Shown: positions 46,882-57,943 of the stretch, piece after piece
Numbering within the stretch: position 1 is the stretch's first letter
How the letters are laid out: each line of letters opens with the position of its first letter
Source of the DNA: Coccinella septempunctata
Taxonomy: Eukaryota > Arthropoda > Insecta > Coleoptera > Coccinellidae
Assembly: GCF_907165205.1 (NCBI RefSeq)
Contig: NC_058196.1
Span: 8,226,501 to 8,290,500 of the forward strand
Length of the DNA: 64,000 bases
Direction of reading: 5' to 3'
The notes under the pieces: generated by a model
Seen by the model: the letters and a program-made list of their open reading frames with translations, nothing else
What the model was told of the DNA's origin: nothing
The model's database searches: none
Position numbers and translations under genes: made by a program

Positions 46882-49243
46882 TAGTTTTCGAAATGTGATG
46901 CACATGTTGAATTTCAGTTCGATAGTTCTGATAGGAATTGAGATTTCAGTGGTCTATTCGGCAAAGTGTGATATCAATTTCTCAAAAACTGTTGGACCAA
47001 TTCGACCCAAATCTTGAAACTGCACCTAGATTTCGAAATGAGATGCACATGTTGAATTTCAGATCGATAGTTCTTATAGGAATGGAGATTTCAGTGGTCG
47101 ATACGACAAAGTATCATTTCAATTCCTGAGGAACTAGTGGATCAATGTGAAACAAATCTTGAAATTTAACACAGTTTTCGACTTGAGATGCACATGTTGA
47201 ATTTCAGTACGATAGTTCAGATATGAATTGAGATATCAGTGGTCAATTCGACAAAGTTTGATATCAATTCCTCGAAAACTGTTGGATCAATTCGAACCAA
47301 ATCTTGAATCTGCACATAGTTTTCGGATTGAATGCAAATGTTGAATTTAAGTTCGATAGTTCAGATAGGAATTGTGATTTCAGTGGTCAATTCGGAAAAG
47401 TGTGATATCAATTCCTCAAAAACTGTTGGATCAATTCGAACCAAATTTTGAAACTGCACATAGTTTTCGAATTGAGATGCACATGTTGAATTTTAGTTCG
47501 ATAGTTCAGATAGGAATTGAGATTTCAGTTGTCAATTCGGCAAAGTGTGATATCAATTCTTCGAAAACTGTTCGATCAATTTGAACCAAATTTTGAAACT
47601 GCACATAGTTTTCGAAATGGGATGCACATGTTGAATTTCAGTTCGATAGTTCAGATAGGAATTGAGATTTCAGTGGTCAATTCGGCAAAGTGTGATACTA
47701 ATTCCTCGAACAATGTTGGATCAATTCGAACAAAATCTTGAAATTTTACACAGTTTTCGAATTGAGATACACATGTTGAATTTCAGTTCGATAGTTCAGA
47801 TAGGAATTGAGATTTCAGTTGTCAATTCGGCAAAGTGTGATATCAATTCCTTGAAAACTGTTGGATCAATTTGAACCAAATTTTGAAACTGCACATAGTT
47901 TTCGAAATGTGATGCACATGTTGAATTTCAGTTCGATAGTTCTGATAGGAATTGAGATTTCAGTTGTCAATTCGGCAAAGTGTGATATCAATTCTTCGAA
48001 AACTGTTCGATCAATTTGAACCAAATTTTGAAACTGCACATAGTTTTCGAAATGGGATGCACATGTTGAATTTCAGTTCGATAGTTCAGATAGGAATTGA
48101 GATTTCAGTGGTCAATTCGGCAAAGTGTGATACTAATTCCTCGAACAATGTTGGATCAATTCGAACAAAATCTTGAAATTTTACACAGTTTTCGAATTGA
48201 GATACACATGTTGAATTTCAGTTCGATAGTTCAGATAGGAATTGAGATTTCAGTTGTCAATTCGGCAAAGTGTGATATCAATTCCTTGAAAACTGTTGGA
48301 TCAATTTGAACCAAATTTTGAAACTGCACATAGTTTTCGAAATGTGATGCACATGTTGAATTTCAGTTCGATAGTTCTGATAGGAATTGAGATTTCAGTG
48401 GTCTATTCGGCAAAGTGTGATATCAATTTCTCAAAAACTGTTGGACCAATTCGACCCAAATCTTGAAACTGCACATAGTTTTCGAAATGAGACGCACATG
48501 TTGAATTTCAGATCGATAGTTCTGATAGGAATGGAGATTTCAGTGGTCGATTCGACAAAATATTATTTCAATTCCTAAGGAACTATTGGATCAATTCGAA
48601 CCAAATCTTGAAACTACACATAGTTTTCGAATTGAGATGCACATGTTGAATTTCAGTTCGATAGTTCAGATAGGAATTGAGATTTCAGTGGTCAATTCGG
48701 CAAAGTGTGATATCAATTCCTCGAAAACTGTTGAATCAATTCGAACCAAATTTTGAAACTGCACATAGTTTTCGAAATGGGATGCACATGTTGAATTTCA
48801 GTTCGATAGTTCAGATAGGAATTGAGATTTCAGTGGTCAATTCGGCAAAGTGTGATACTAATTCCTCGAACAATGTTGGATCAATTCGAATCAAATCTTG
48901 AAATTTTACACAGTTTTCGAATTGAGATACACATGTTGAATTTCAGTTCGATAGTTCAGATAGGAATTGAGATTTCAGTTGTCAATTCGGCAAAGTGTGA
49001 TATCAATTCCTTGAAAACTGTTGGATCAATTTTAACCAAATTTTGAAACTGCACATAGTTTTCGAAATGTGATGCACATGTTGAATTTCAGTTCGATAGT
49101 TCTGATAGGAATTGAGATTTCAGTGGTCTATTCGGCAAAGTGAGATATCAATTTCTCAAAAACTGTTGGACCAATTCGACCCAAATCTTGAAACTGCACA
49201 TAGTTTTCGAAATGAGACGCACATGTTGAATTTCAGATCGATA
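46882..49243 (+). repeat. 145-bp satellite array, block 10 (plus orientation)
   Basis: About 16 monomers between the two inverted half elements. 47517-47874 is repeated at 47952-48309, a 435-bp (three-monomer) tandem duplication. The last part (about 48900-49243) repeats the stretch before 46534. Confidence 0.95.
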
Positions 49244-49591
49244 GGAAATATTCAGCTGAAATATACGTCGTTCAGATTCAGATGAAACATTATATAAATT
49301 CTCTTACATTGAATTATGTTCGCTACCGTCTAACGTATTGTGGATTTTAGAATATCAGGGTATAACTATTTGAATGAGCGGACCTGAATTCTAAATATCA
49401 CTTCCTGAAACCCTGTCTCTTTTTTCAATCACTTTCGGCATTTTCGTAATAAAAATTGATATTAGTTGTGGAAACGGCGTTATGATATTAACGACATTTC
49501 ATGAGTGCCAACTTAACTTCGTTCTAGTTACAAAAACTTGAGAAAATTATTTCATGGCCAACCGACTGCTAAAATAAATTTGAATGAAGTA
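49244..49591 (-). mobile_element. Left half of the Tc1-like element, inverted (2)
   Basis: Near-identical to 46534-46881 (offset 2710), with the same satellite variant on its left and the same TA-GTTTTCG border on its right. The fragment was therefore copied along with satellite as one unit. Confidence 0.88.
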
Positions 49592-49697
49592 TAGTTTTCG
49601 AAATGGGATGCACATGTTGAATTTCAGTTCGATAGTTCAGATAGGAATTGAGATTTCAGTGGTCAATTCGGCAAAGTGTGATACAAATCCCTCGAAC
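49592..49697 (+). repeat. 145-bp satellite, partial monomer before ankyrin copy D
   Basis: About 105 bp of one monomer, ending CCCTCGAACAATTC, where the ankyrin exon begins. AATTC is shared by satellite and exon at the join. Confidence 0.9.
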
Positions 49698-50783
49698 AAT
49701 TCAGGACTAGGCCATTTTTTAGCAATCAGCAGCAGCAGGGTGTTCCCCCTTATATCAATGGCATCTAAGTCGACGTTATATTTGAGAAGTTCTTCAATGC
49801 ATTCTTTTCTCTTTTCACTGCCATCATTCACCATGTGGATAGGCGTGGAACCGTCGCATGTTTCTGCTTCAACATTGGCACCATTAGTCACCAGGGTTTC
49901 AACCAGATGGAGATGCCTAAATTGTATAGCCAGGTGGAGGGGGGTAACCTTTTTCGAGTCAGTGGCATTGACATTAGCTCCTTTTCGTAATAAAAACAGG
50001 ACTTCCTTCAAATTTCCCTTTTCGACAGCCACATGAAGATCGGTTTTCTGAGGATCCTCAATATTTTCTTTTGGAATATTGATGGTCTGTAAAGAATTTA
50101 AGAGAAATTAGGCGATTGTTATGAAGTTAATACTTATATATCAGGTTTTGTGAACAACAAAAATTCAGTCGGTCTATACAGGGTAAATCTTTGACTCTTA
50201 CAAATATTAAAACAATAGATTATTGAGGTGAAAAGAAACACTTTTTTTTATACCATTTTTTTCGATTCAGCCCTGATAAAAAGATATAGCCATTTTAAGT
50301 TTTCATAATGAGCCATAGAGAAACAAGATTCCCTTCAGAATAACAAGCAGAATCTATGACACTACACATATATGGTTCTTTTAAACAGAATTGCAATCAG
50401 TCAAATCAGTTCATGGTACGTAATGGTCATAATGGAAAAACTGGAGATGTAGGTGATATTTTGTGTTAAAAAAGTTTCATCAAATAAATGAAAAACTATA
50501 TTCCGAAATTCATTTCATTCGATGAAACCTTTAGTGAGAGAACATTTTTTTATGGTTTTTCATCAGCTTGTATCTTTTAAACCGAGCCGATTCGGAAAAA
50601 ATGGTTCAGAAAAAAGTGTTTCTTTTGACCTCAAGAATCAACTGTTAAAATGTTTGTACGAATCAAAGATTCCGCGTATACAAGATTTTCAAGAATCATT
50701 GCAAATCTCTTTACAGAAAACTTTTATGCACTTACCATTTTGCGAGAATTGTGGTGTGTTCTTCTATTCATTCTTCGCGACAT
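49637..50783 (-). pseudogene. Ankyrin gene copy D, 3'-truncated and fused to satellite
   Basis: Exon 1 (50736-50783), its GTAAGT donor, a 649-bp intron and exon 2 from 50086 down to about 49698 match copy A. Exon 2 ends in the fourth ankyrin repeat (KKWPSPEL) and runs in frame into satellite for about 19 residues (FEGFVSHFAELTTEISIPI) to a stop at 49637. It keeps V in GANVNATD, like copy C. If transcribed it would give a protein of about 165 residues with just over three repeats. There is no poly(A) signal of its own. A splice-competent but probably non-functional remnant. Confidence 0.85.
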
Positions 50784-51215
50784 ATTTCAGGTTTTAAACA
50801 CACTGTAGATCAAAAATTCTAACTGTACTGACACGAATTGAAAAACGAAGCACAACTGTACCAAGACACCCATTTACGTTCATTTATATACTCGTAGGAA
50901 TAGCTAGGTACGTAATTTTTTTCTGAGAACCGTAAGATGACCACCGAAATTTCTGCCCCCTTTCAAAATCTCAAACTACCTGACAAATGACAGTTAATGT
51001 TTATTTGCCAATTGGGTATAACGGCCCTGTAATAATTTTGGGATGGGACTTAACTTTTCGGTTAATTTGAATTCAGATTAGGAAGGGGGCAATAAGGAAT
51101 GTTTTTCTTAAATTGAAATTATTCCGAGAATTTTTATCAGAAATATATTTATGGAACTGTTGTGCGAAACTTTCCAAATGCACAGTGACATGGAAGGAGA
51201 GGGCATTTATAATTA

Positions 51216-52428
51216 TACTTCATTCAAATTTATTTTAGCAGTCGGTTGGCCATGAAATAATTTTCTCAAGTTTTTGTAACTAGAACGAAGTTAAGTTGGC
51301 ACTCATGAAATGTCGTTAATGTCATAACGCCGTTGCTACAACTAATATCAATTTTTATTACGAAAATGCCGAAAGTGATTGAAAAAAGAGACAGGGTTTC
51401 AGGATGTGATATTTAGAATTCAGGTCCGCTCATTCAAATAGTTATACCCTGATATTCTAAAATCCACAATACGTTAGACGGTAGCGAACATAATTCAATG
51501 TAAGAGAATTTATATAATGTTTCATCTGAATCTAAACGACTTATATTTCAGCTGAATATTTCCAAAATCAGAAAGATTGTGAATGAAGAGGATGACAAAG
51601 AATTTCCTTCTATTGGGAGACCCAAAAAAGTGGTGGCATTCGAGAATTTTATGTTTGAGTGAATGAATGCGAAAAGTTTACTACAGGATTTTCGATAAAT
51701 AACATCGGAGAATGAGTTCCCTAAAATGGATTTTTCTATTTTTCATTTGACTTGTCCTATACAATGTAAATGTCTTATGGTACTAATAAATACCTATAAT
51801 TATTATTATTACATCAATGTATTAAGATGAATAGCCACAAATACGCGCAAGTTACCCTGTTACTTGTTTATTCATGTGAAATTTTTGTTCAAAGGTGAAG
51901 TTCATCTTAACTTGAAACTTCCTTCAATTTCTTTTACTTATATTGATGCAAGATGATTTTTGTTGAAGAATTTAACATTCTTGTAATTATCTGTTAATTC
52001 CTTCGGGAGGTACCCATCCCAACTACTGCATCATATGCATTTCATCTTCGAGTTAATATTTTTGAAATCTACAAATTATGTAAGCCAAAGAAGATAACGA
52101 ACATCAACTCTCCTCAAGCTAGTGCATATTATGATATTATATTGATCTCTTGTATATTCCATGTGAGTAACTAGATTTGGTATGCCTTCAATCAGTTTGC
52201 ATAAACTTCAATTTTGTTCGTCACATATAATAATTTTCCGAAGAAATTCGACATTGTGATGAAATACGTAATAGCAGAAACTTTTACGTAGAACGGGCAA
52301 CATAGCGTTGATTTAAAACCCAAAAATGTTTTGACAAGCTTCATAACCCCACATTTTCGTACTATACAGAGTGAAATGTGTCAAATTTCCATGGCCAACC
52401 GACTGCTAAAATAAAAGTGAATGAAGTA
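51216..52428 (+). mobile_element. Tc1/mariner-like TIR element, full-length copy 3
   Basis: 1213 bp with both terminal inverted repeats and outer TA dinucleotides, near-identical to copies 1 and 2. The 432 bp between ankyrin exon 1 and its left end (50784-51215) match the copy A upstream region and contain no gene. Minus-oriented satellite starts at the right-hand TA, as at the other copies. Confidence 0.65.
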
Positions 52429-54140
52429 TATGTGCAGTTTCAAAATTTGGTTTCAAATTGATCCAACAGTTTTCAAGGAATTGATATCACACTTTGCCGA
52501 ATTGACAACTGAAATCTCAATTCCTATCTGAACTATCGAACTGAAATTCAACATGTGCATCTCAATTCGAAAACTGTGTAAAATTTCAAGATTTGGTTCG
52601 AATTGATCCAACATTGTTCGAGGAATTAGTATCACACTTTGCCGAATTGACCACTGAAATCTCAATTCTATCTGAACTATCGAACTGAAATTCAACATGT
52701 GCATCCCATTTCGAAAACTATGTGCAGTTTCACAATTTGGTTCGAATTGATTCAACAGTTTTCGAGGAATTGATATCACACTTTGCCGAATTGACCACTG
52801 AAATCTCAATTCCTATCTGAACTATCGAACTGAAATTCAACATGTGCATCTCAATTCGAAAACTATGTGCAGTTTCAAGATTTGGTTCGAATTGATCCAA
52901 AGTTCCTTAGGAATTGAAATAATATTTTGTCGAATCGACCACTGAAATCTCCATTCCTATCAGAACTATCGATCTGAAATTCAACATGTGCGTCTCATTT
53001 CGAAAACTATGTGCAGTAAAAAGATTTGGGTCGTATTGGTCCAACAGTTTTGAGAAATTGATATCACACTTTGCCGAATAGACCACTGAAATCTCAATTC
53101 CTATCAGAACTATCGAACTGAAATTCAACATGTGCATCACATTTCGAAAACTATGTGCAGTTTCAAAATTTGGTTCAAATTGATCCAACAGTTTTCAAGG
53201 AATTGATATCACACTTTGCCGCATTGACAACTGAAATCTCAATTCCTATCTGAACTATCGAACTGAAATTCAACATTTGCATCTCAATTCGAAAACTGTG
53301 TAAAATTTCAAGATTTGGTTCGAATTGATCCAACATTGTTCGAGGAATTAGATTCACTCTTTGCCGAATTGACCACTGAAATCTCAATTCCTATCTGAAC
53401 TATCGAACTGAAATTCAACATGTGCATCCCATTCGAAAACTATGTGCAGTTTCAAAATTTGGTTCAAATTGATCAAACAGTTTTCGAAGAATTGATATCA
53501 CACTTTGCCGAATTGACCACTGAAATCTCAATTCCTATCTGAACTATCGAAATAAAATTCAACATGTGCATCTCAATTCGAAAACTATGTGCAGTTTCAA
53601 GATTTGGTTCGAATTGATCCAAAAGTTCCTTAGGAATTGAAATAATATTTTGTCGAATCGACCACTGAAATCTCCATTCCTATCAGAACTATCGATCTGA
53701 AATTCAACATGTGCGTCTCATTTCGAAAACTATGTGCAGTAAAAAGATTTGGGTCGTATTGGTCCAACAGTTTTTGAGAAATTGATATCACACTTTGCCG
53801 AATAGACCACTGAAATCTCAATTCCTATCAGAACTATCGAACTGAAATTCAACATGTGCATCACATTTCGAAAACTATGTGCAGTTTCAAAATTTGGTTC
53901 AAATTGATCCAACAGTTTTCAAGGAATTGATATCACACTTTGCCGAATTGACAACTGAAATCTCAATTCCTATCTGAACTATCGAACTGAAATTCAACAT
54001 GTGCATCTCAATTCGAAAACTGTGTAAAATTTCAAGATTTGGTTCGAATTGATCCAACATTGTTCGAGGAATTAGTATCACACTTTGCCGAATTGACCAC
54101 TGAAATCTCAATTCCTATCTGAACTATCGAACTGAAATTC
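52429..54140 (-). repeat. 145-bp satellite array, block 11 (minus orientation)
   Basis: About twelve monomers closely matching 16548-17943 and 7970-8999. Several single-base deletions (near 52668, 52899, 53051 and 53433) make this block look less polished than its relatives and could be sequencing or assembly errors. It runs into the assembly gap. Confidence 0.95.
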
Positions 54141-54340
54141 NNNNNNNNNNNNNNNNNNNNNNNNNNNNNNNNNNNNNNNNNNNNNNNNNNNNNNNNNNNN
54201 NNNNNNNNNNNNNNNNNNNNNNNNNNNNNNNNNNNNNNNNNNNNNNNNNNNNNNNNNNNNNNNNNNNNNNNNNNNNNNNNNNNNNNNNNNNNNNNNNNNN
54301 NNNNNNNNNNNNNNNNNNNNNNNNNNNNNNNNNNNNNNNN
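54141..54340. other. Assembly gap (200 Ns)
   Basis: Exactly 200 undetermined bases, a conventional placeholder length. The join between satellite on the left and Ty3-type gag on the right is therefore a scaffolding claim. True distance and content are unknown. Confidence 0.99.
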
Positions 54341-55200
54341 GGTTCCGATCTGGCAGGTGTTGTGATAATTGGCCGGTCAGAATTTATCCACGGTGCAGGT
54401 AAGTGTGGAAAAGACACCCTTCGTGTGGAATTAACCCATCTACTTTGTGTCGGGCCCTCAGGTGTTGCCGTCCCACAGTCCTGCGACTGTGTGAGAGGTA
54501 TCGCTGGTAATTGTTGCAGTAATGCTCTACATGTCTGCCTTGTCTCATTCATGACCTGTTCTAATGTTCGATTCCTTACAGGTGTACCGGTACGTGAGAC
54601 ATCAACCACTGCAGGAGGGTCGACACCATCTCCTAAGTCGATAAGTGATGTCTCAACCTTTGATAACCTCTCCGGTTGGATCGGTGACATCCCAGGTGAA
54701 CTGGGCACCTCCTCATCCAAAAGAGACCTCTGACCTCGGTTGGATGTCTGCGGCTGTTCACGATCACTCCTCCTACGCAGCTCCTCCAGTGTCTCCAACG
54801 CCTTATCTGTAGTCGCCTTCATTTGTTCAATCAATTGTAACTGTGTTGTGTCTGCGGTGACAATAAAGTTCAGCCTGCCTTGAATGTGTATTAATCTGGT
54901 GTAAATTCGCGAAAATTCGTTAGCCGCATTATTATGATTGAAGTTCTGAAGGGATTCCACCAAATCGGTGAGTTTATTTTGACAGATGTCAATCTCGGAG
55001 GCGGGACTCAATGCTGTTGGAGGTAGTAGAGGTTCATTAGACTGAAGCACCTGTCGTAGCAGACTCCGTTTAGTCATCACAGTACCGGGTATCGATTGTC
55101 CCCTCAGTTGTAATTCGAATGTGAGTTCATCACTGAGTAACCGGTTCACATCCATGTTCGACATATTATATTCAACTAAGTCCGATTCAGAACGCACCAA
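54341..55200 (-). CDS. gag: Second Ty3-type Gag, N-terminal part (cut by gap)
   Basis: About 286 residues are readable before the gap. The start is the ATG at 55200, or MSNMDVNRLL 12 codons later. LLSDELTFELQLRG, followed by MTKRSLLRQVLQ and EFSRIYTRLIHIQGRLNFI, parallels the N-terminus of the Gag at 39082-40422 (LLVDELNYELRIRG, RKILSRLL, RLTHVSNRIKRM), so the two elements are related. A proline/serine-rich linker follows. The capsid core and zinc knuckles would lie in or beyond the gap. It sits 1 kb downstream of a primer-binding site and LTR on the same strand, giving LTR, leader and gag in the right order. The plus-strand frame at 54362-54733 is a shadow. Confidence 0.72.
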
Positions 55201-56206
55201 TATTTCACACTCGGTATGTCTTTCACAATCCGTTCAAGTTCTAAGTCCAACCCGGTAAGTTAATCGTTAGCCAACCTATTCACTTAAGTTCGAAGTGGGT
55301 ATCGGTGTACCCCAAACAAAAATTAAGTCTAAGTCCCGGTGTATCAGAAAAGAGTCTAAGTCCCGGCGCACCAAAAACAATCTAAGTCCCGATGTATCAC
55401 AAAAAAAATTTTCAAAAATTTTTTTAAAGTCCAACCTTACCCGAAAAAAATTTCAATCAGTCCCACTAAAGTCCGAAAATATTTGAGAAATGCCGCACAC
55501 AATCGCAAGTCACTTCGTATAGTCCGAAAATTTTCCTGAAATTCGAATAGCACCAAAACGCACAGGTTAAATTCCAAACAGTCTTTCAAGTTCAATAGCC
55601 AGAAAATAAATCACAATAATTGACTTTCAGTTTTCAGAAAAGTCATAAATAATCGGAAAGTTTCAACAGTACAGGTCAAAAGAAAATAGAAAACAGGTAG
55701 ATAGGTTATCAACAGGTAATAGGTGATTCCCTATTGAACTGATAGGTAAATCACACCTATTAAATTTTACCAATTGCGACAATAAATTTTCAATTTTTCA
55801 AAGTCCGGAAATTCACTCACCTTCAATGTGAAATTAAAACAGTTCAATTCAATAAATCAGAAATATGCAATTAGAAATCGGAAATAATTTTCACTGATAT
55901 AACGGCGTAATAACAGTGCAGTTTTCAACAACTCAATACAGTAATCGGCAAAAAGAATAATCACAAATTATTTTCAACGGGGTTCAACGGTAGGAAAATT
56001 TTCAAAATATAGTCCAATTCAATTCACAGTATAACAGTTCAATATGGAGTGGCAGGGAATAAAACACAGTTCAAGTTTATTTTTCACAGTTTTCCGTTCA
56101 AGGAATAGTTACTCACTGTTCTGAGGTTTTACTCACTGTTTCGGGAATTCACTCACTGTCCGGTTAATGTCTCTCACCTCAGTTGTTTCCTGGTAGATTC
56201 TGAACG
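55201..56206 (-). other. 5' leader of the second Ty3-type element
   Basis: About 1 kb of non-coding AT-rich sequence between primer-binding site and gag. It has two short tandem repeats. TCTAAGTCCCGG-like units start at 55328, 55355 and 55381 (27- and 26-bp spacing). ACTCACTGT occurs at 56111, 56131 and 56151 (exactly 20-bp spacing); on the element's strand it reads ACAGTGAGT and contains a splice-donor-like GTGAGT. The weak frame at 55295-55486 is part of the repeat. Confidence 0.6.
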
Positions 56207-56224
56207 GTCCCTGCTCGGGCGCCA
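56207..56224 (-). promoter_or_regulatory. tRNA primer-binding site of the second Ty3-type element
   Basis: On the minus strand TGGCGCCCGAGCAGGGAC, a lysine-tRNA-like primer-binding site, lies four bases from the CATTACA end of the adjacent LTR. It fixes the element's direction as right to left and ties the gag at 54341-55200 to this LTR. Confidence 0.7.
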
Positions 56225-56228
56225 TTTT

Positions 56229-56788
56229 TGTAATGGGTTTTCCTCGGTGTACTCGAGCGCCAGCTATTCTTTAAGGGAGAATAGCAAACCTACCCTGGCA
56301 GCTACTAGCCGGAGACAGGGTTCCCTGGTGTCTAGGGTGTTAGCGACGCACAATGATAGGCAGAATCAACAGATACAACTTTTATTTGTCGATTCGAAAA
56401 AGGGGAACACAAATGGCACTACTACAAAATTTTTACAGTGACTCGAAATCGGTGAAATTTACAGGGGCAAGACGGACGGAAGAACACTGGATCCGATCTC
56501 AAACGTTATACGGGGGTTAACGGACTAGTTCGCCAGCCAGAACCTGAGACGTACACTTGACGGACAGATATTGGACTTCAGCCAGGTTAGGAGCTGACAG
56601 ACAGCACAGAATTACGACGGCTCACCCTTAGGCTCGTTCGGCACTCCCCGGGTATCCACACCAGCAGAATGCCTCCCTTACCGTAGGGGTGAACACAGGA
56701 ACGTGTTAAAAGACGGGAACTGAGAAAAGGGTGCGCCACCCCAAAGTGTCCTCGGTACCCCCCGGGTATCCGCACCAGCAGGGTAATC
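56229..56788 (-). repeat. 5' LTR of the second Ty3-type element
   Basis: The end next to the primer-binding site is TGTAATGG at 56229 (CATTACA on the element's strand). The outer end is inferred near 56779-56788, where BEL/Pao pol similarity begins; CCAGCA there would supply the TG start on the minus strand. CGAGCGCCAGCTATTC, AATAGCAAACCTACC and GGTGTCTAGGGT are shared with the solo LTR at 20104-21381, though that one is about twice as long. A direct repeat around GGGTATCC(A/G)CACCAGCAG occurs near 56650 and 56763. Frames at 56247-56441 and 56587-56841 are not genes. Confidence 0.6.
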
Positions 56789-57943
56789 TTTCTGTGAGTT
56801 GAGGTGACAGTGGTTCGTCCCATGACAGTTTCTGGAGCCAAAGTTCCTGCAACAACATTTTGGCCCTGATCGTGACAGGGGATACTAAACCAAGTGGATC
56901 AAAGAGTTGAGCGATATGAGATAACATAGTACGTTTAGTTACCACAGACCCAGATGAGCTTGAGTTGATCTTGAATGAGAAGTAATCCTATTGAGGATAC
57001 CAGAGTAGGCCTAAAAGTTTCGTTGAAGTAGGACAGTCGTCAAATGAGATTGGCGATGGTATCATTTCTTCCTCGGTTACCATCTTGAGCGTACTTGGAG
57101 AGTTCGATTGCCACTTTGCTAAGGGGAGGCCGCCCGCCATGCAGAGATTTTTCAAGTCGAGAGCGATTTCTGAGAGTTCTTCTTTCGTATCTGCACCACC
57201 ATAGATATCATCAACATAGCGACCTTTGGTGAGTGGTGGAATGGCGAGTGGATACTTGTGACCTTCATCTTCGATGAGCTGGAGGAGGACTCGAATGGCC
57301 AAGAAAGGAGCAGCCTTGGTTCCATAGGTGACGGTGGTGAGGTGGTACGTCGCTATCTCATCTTCTGAGTTTCGCCAGAGAATGCATTGGAGATCCCAAT
57401 CGTATGGATGCACCATGATCTGTCTATACATCTTCGTGATGTCTGTGGAAAACACAAATTTAAAGCGACGTACCCAGAACAATACATCAATCACATCTAA
57501 CTGAAGTTTCGCTCCTGTGTGCATGATGTCGTTCAGTGAGAGGCCGGTTGAGGTGGGACTGGAACCATTGAACACTACTCGCAATTTGGTGGAGGAGCTG
57601 TCTGGCTTGAGAATTTCATGATGCGGCAAATAGTATCTGGGATGCGGGATGTCTGAGGGAGCCTTCTTCATGTGCTTGAGTTGTTCATATTCAGTGAGGA
57701 AGTCCTTGTAGAGCTGGCAATATCCTTGGTTTCTCTCGAACTTGCGAAATTGTCCTTGGAGGCATCGGAAGGCACGTTGTCTGGAAGATCCCAAAAGATT
57801 AGAAGATGATTTTAATGGGAGTCTTACCATGTATCGTCCAGAAGGAAGTCGAGAGTGAGTGTTCTTGAAGTGGTCTTCACATTCGTGCTCGTCAGCAGTG
57901 AGGCGACTTACGGAGGTGGACTTGACTTCTTGGTTCTCCTTTT
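56789..57943 (-). pseudogene. BEL/Pao retrotransposon Pol fragment (RT)
   Basis: The frame is open from 57943 and carries the standard Pao order: LTADEHECEDHFKNTHSRLP before the RT, RYYLPHHEILKP, KLRVVFNGSSPTSTGLSLND, FVFSTDITKMYRQIMVHP, ATYHLTTVTYGTKAAPFLAI, and KGRYVDDIYGGADT with the catalytic YVDD. Then KLLGLLWYPQ is followed by an in-frame TAG (56988-56990). The same frame continues as TKRTMLSHIAQLFDPLGLVS and IRAKMLLQELWLQKLSWDE before the adjacent LTR begins. No gag, protease or integrase is present. The ends are an LTR on one side and a LINE fragment on the other, so this is a nested, broken remnant. Confidence 0.88.

Noticed and set aside
56587..56841. 84-residue minus frame with repeated RIPGGYR/WIPGECR
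   Set aside because: It is the LTR's internal direct repeat read as protein, joined to the end of BEL/Pao pol.
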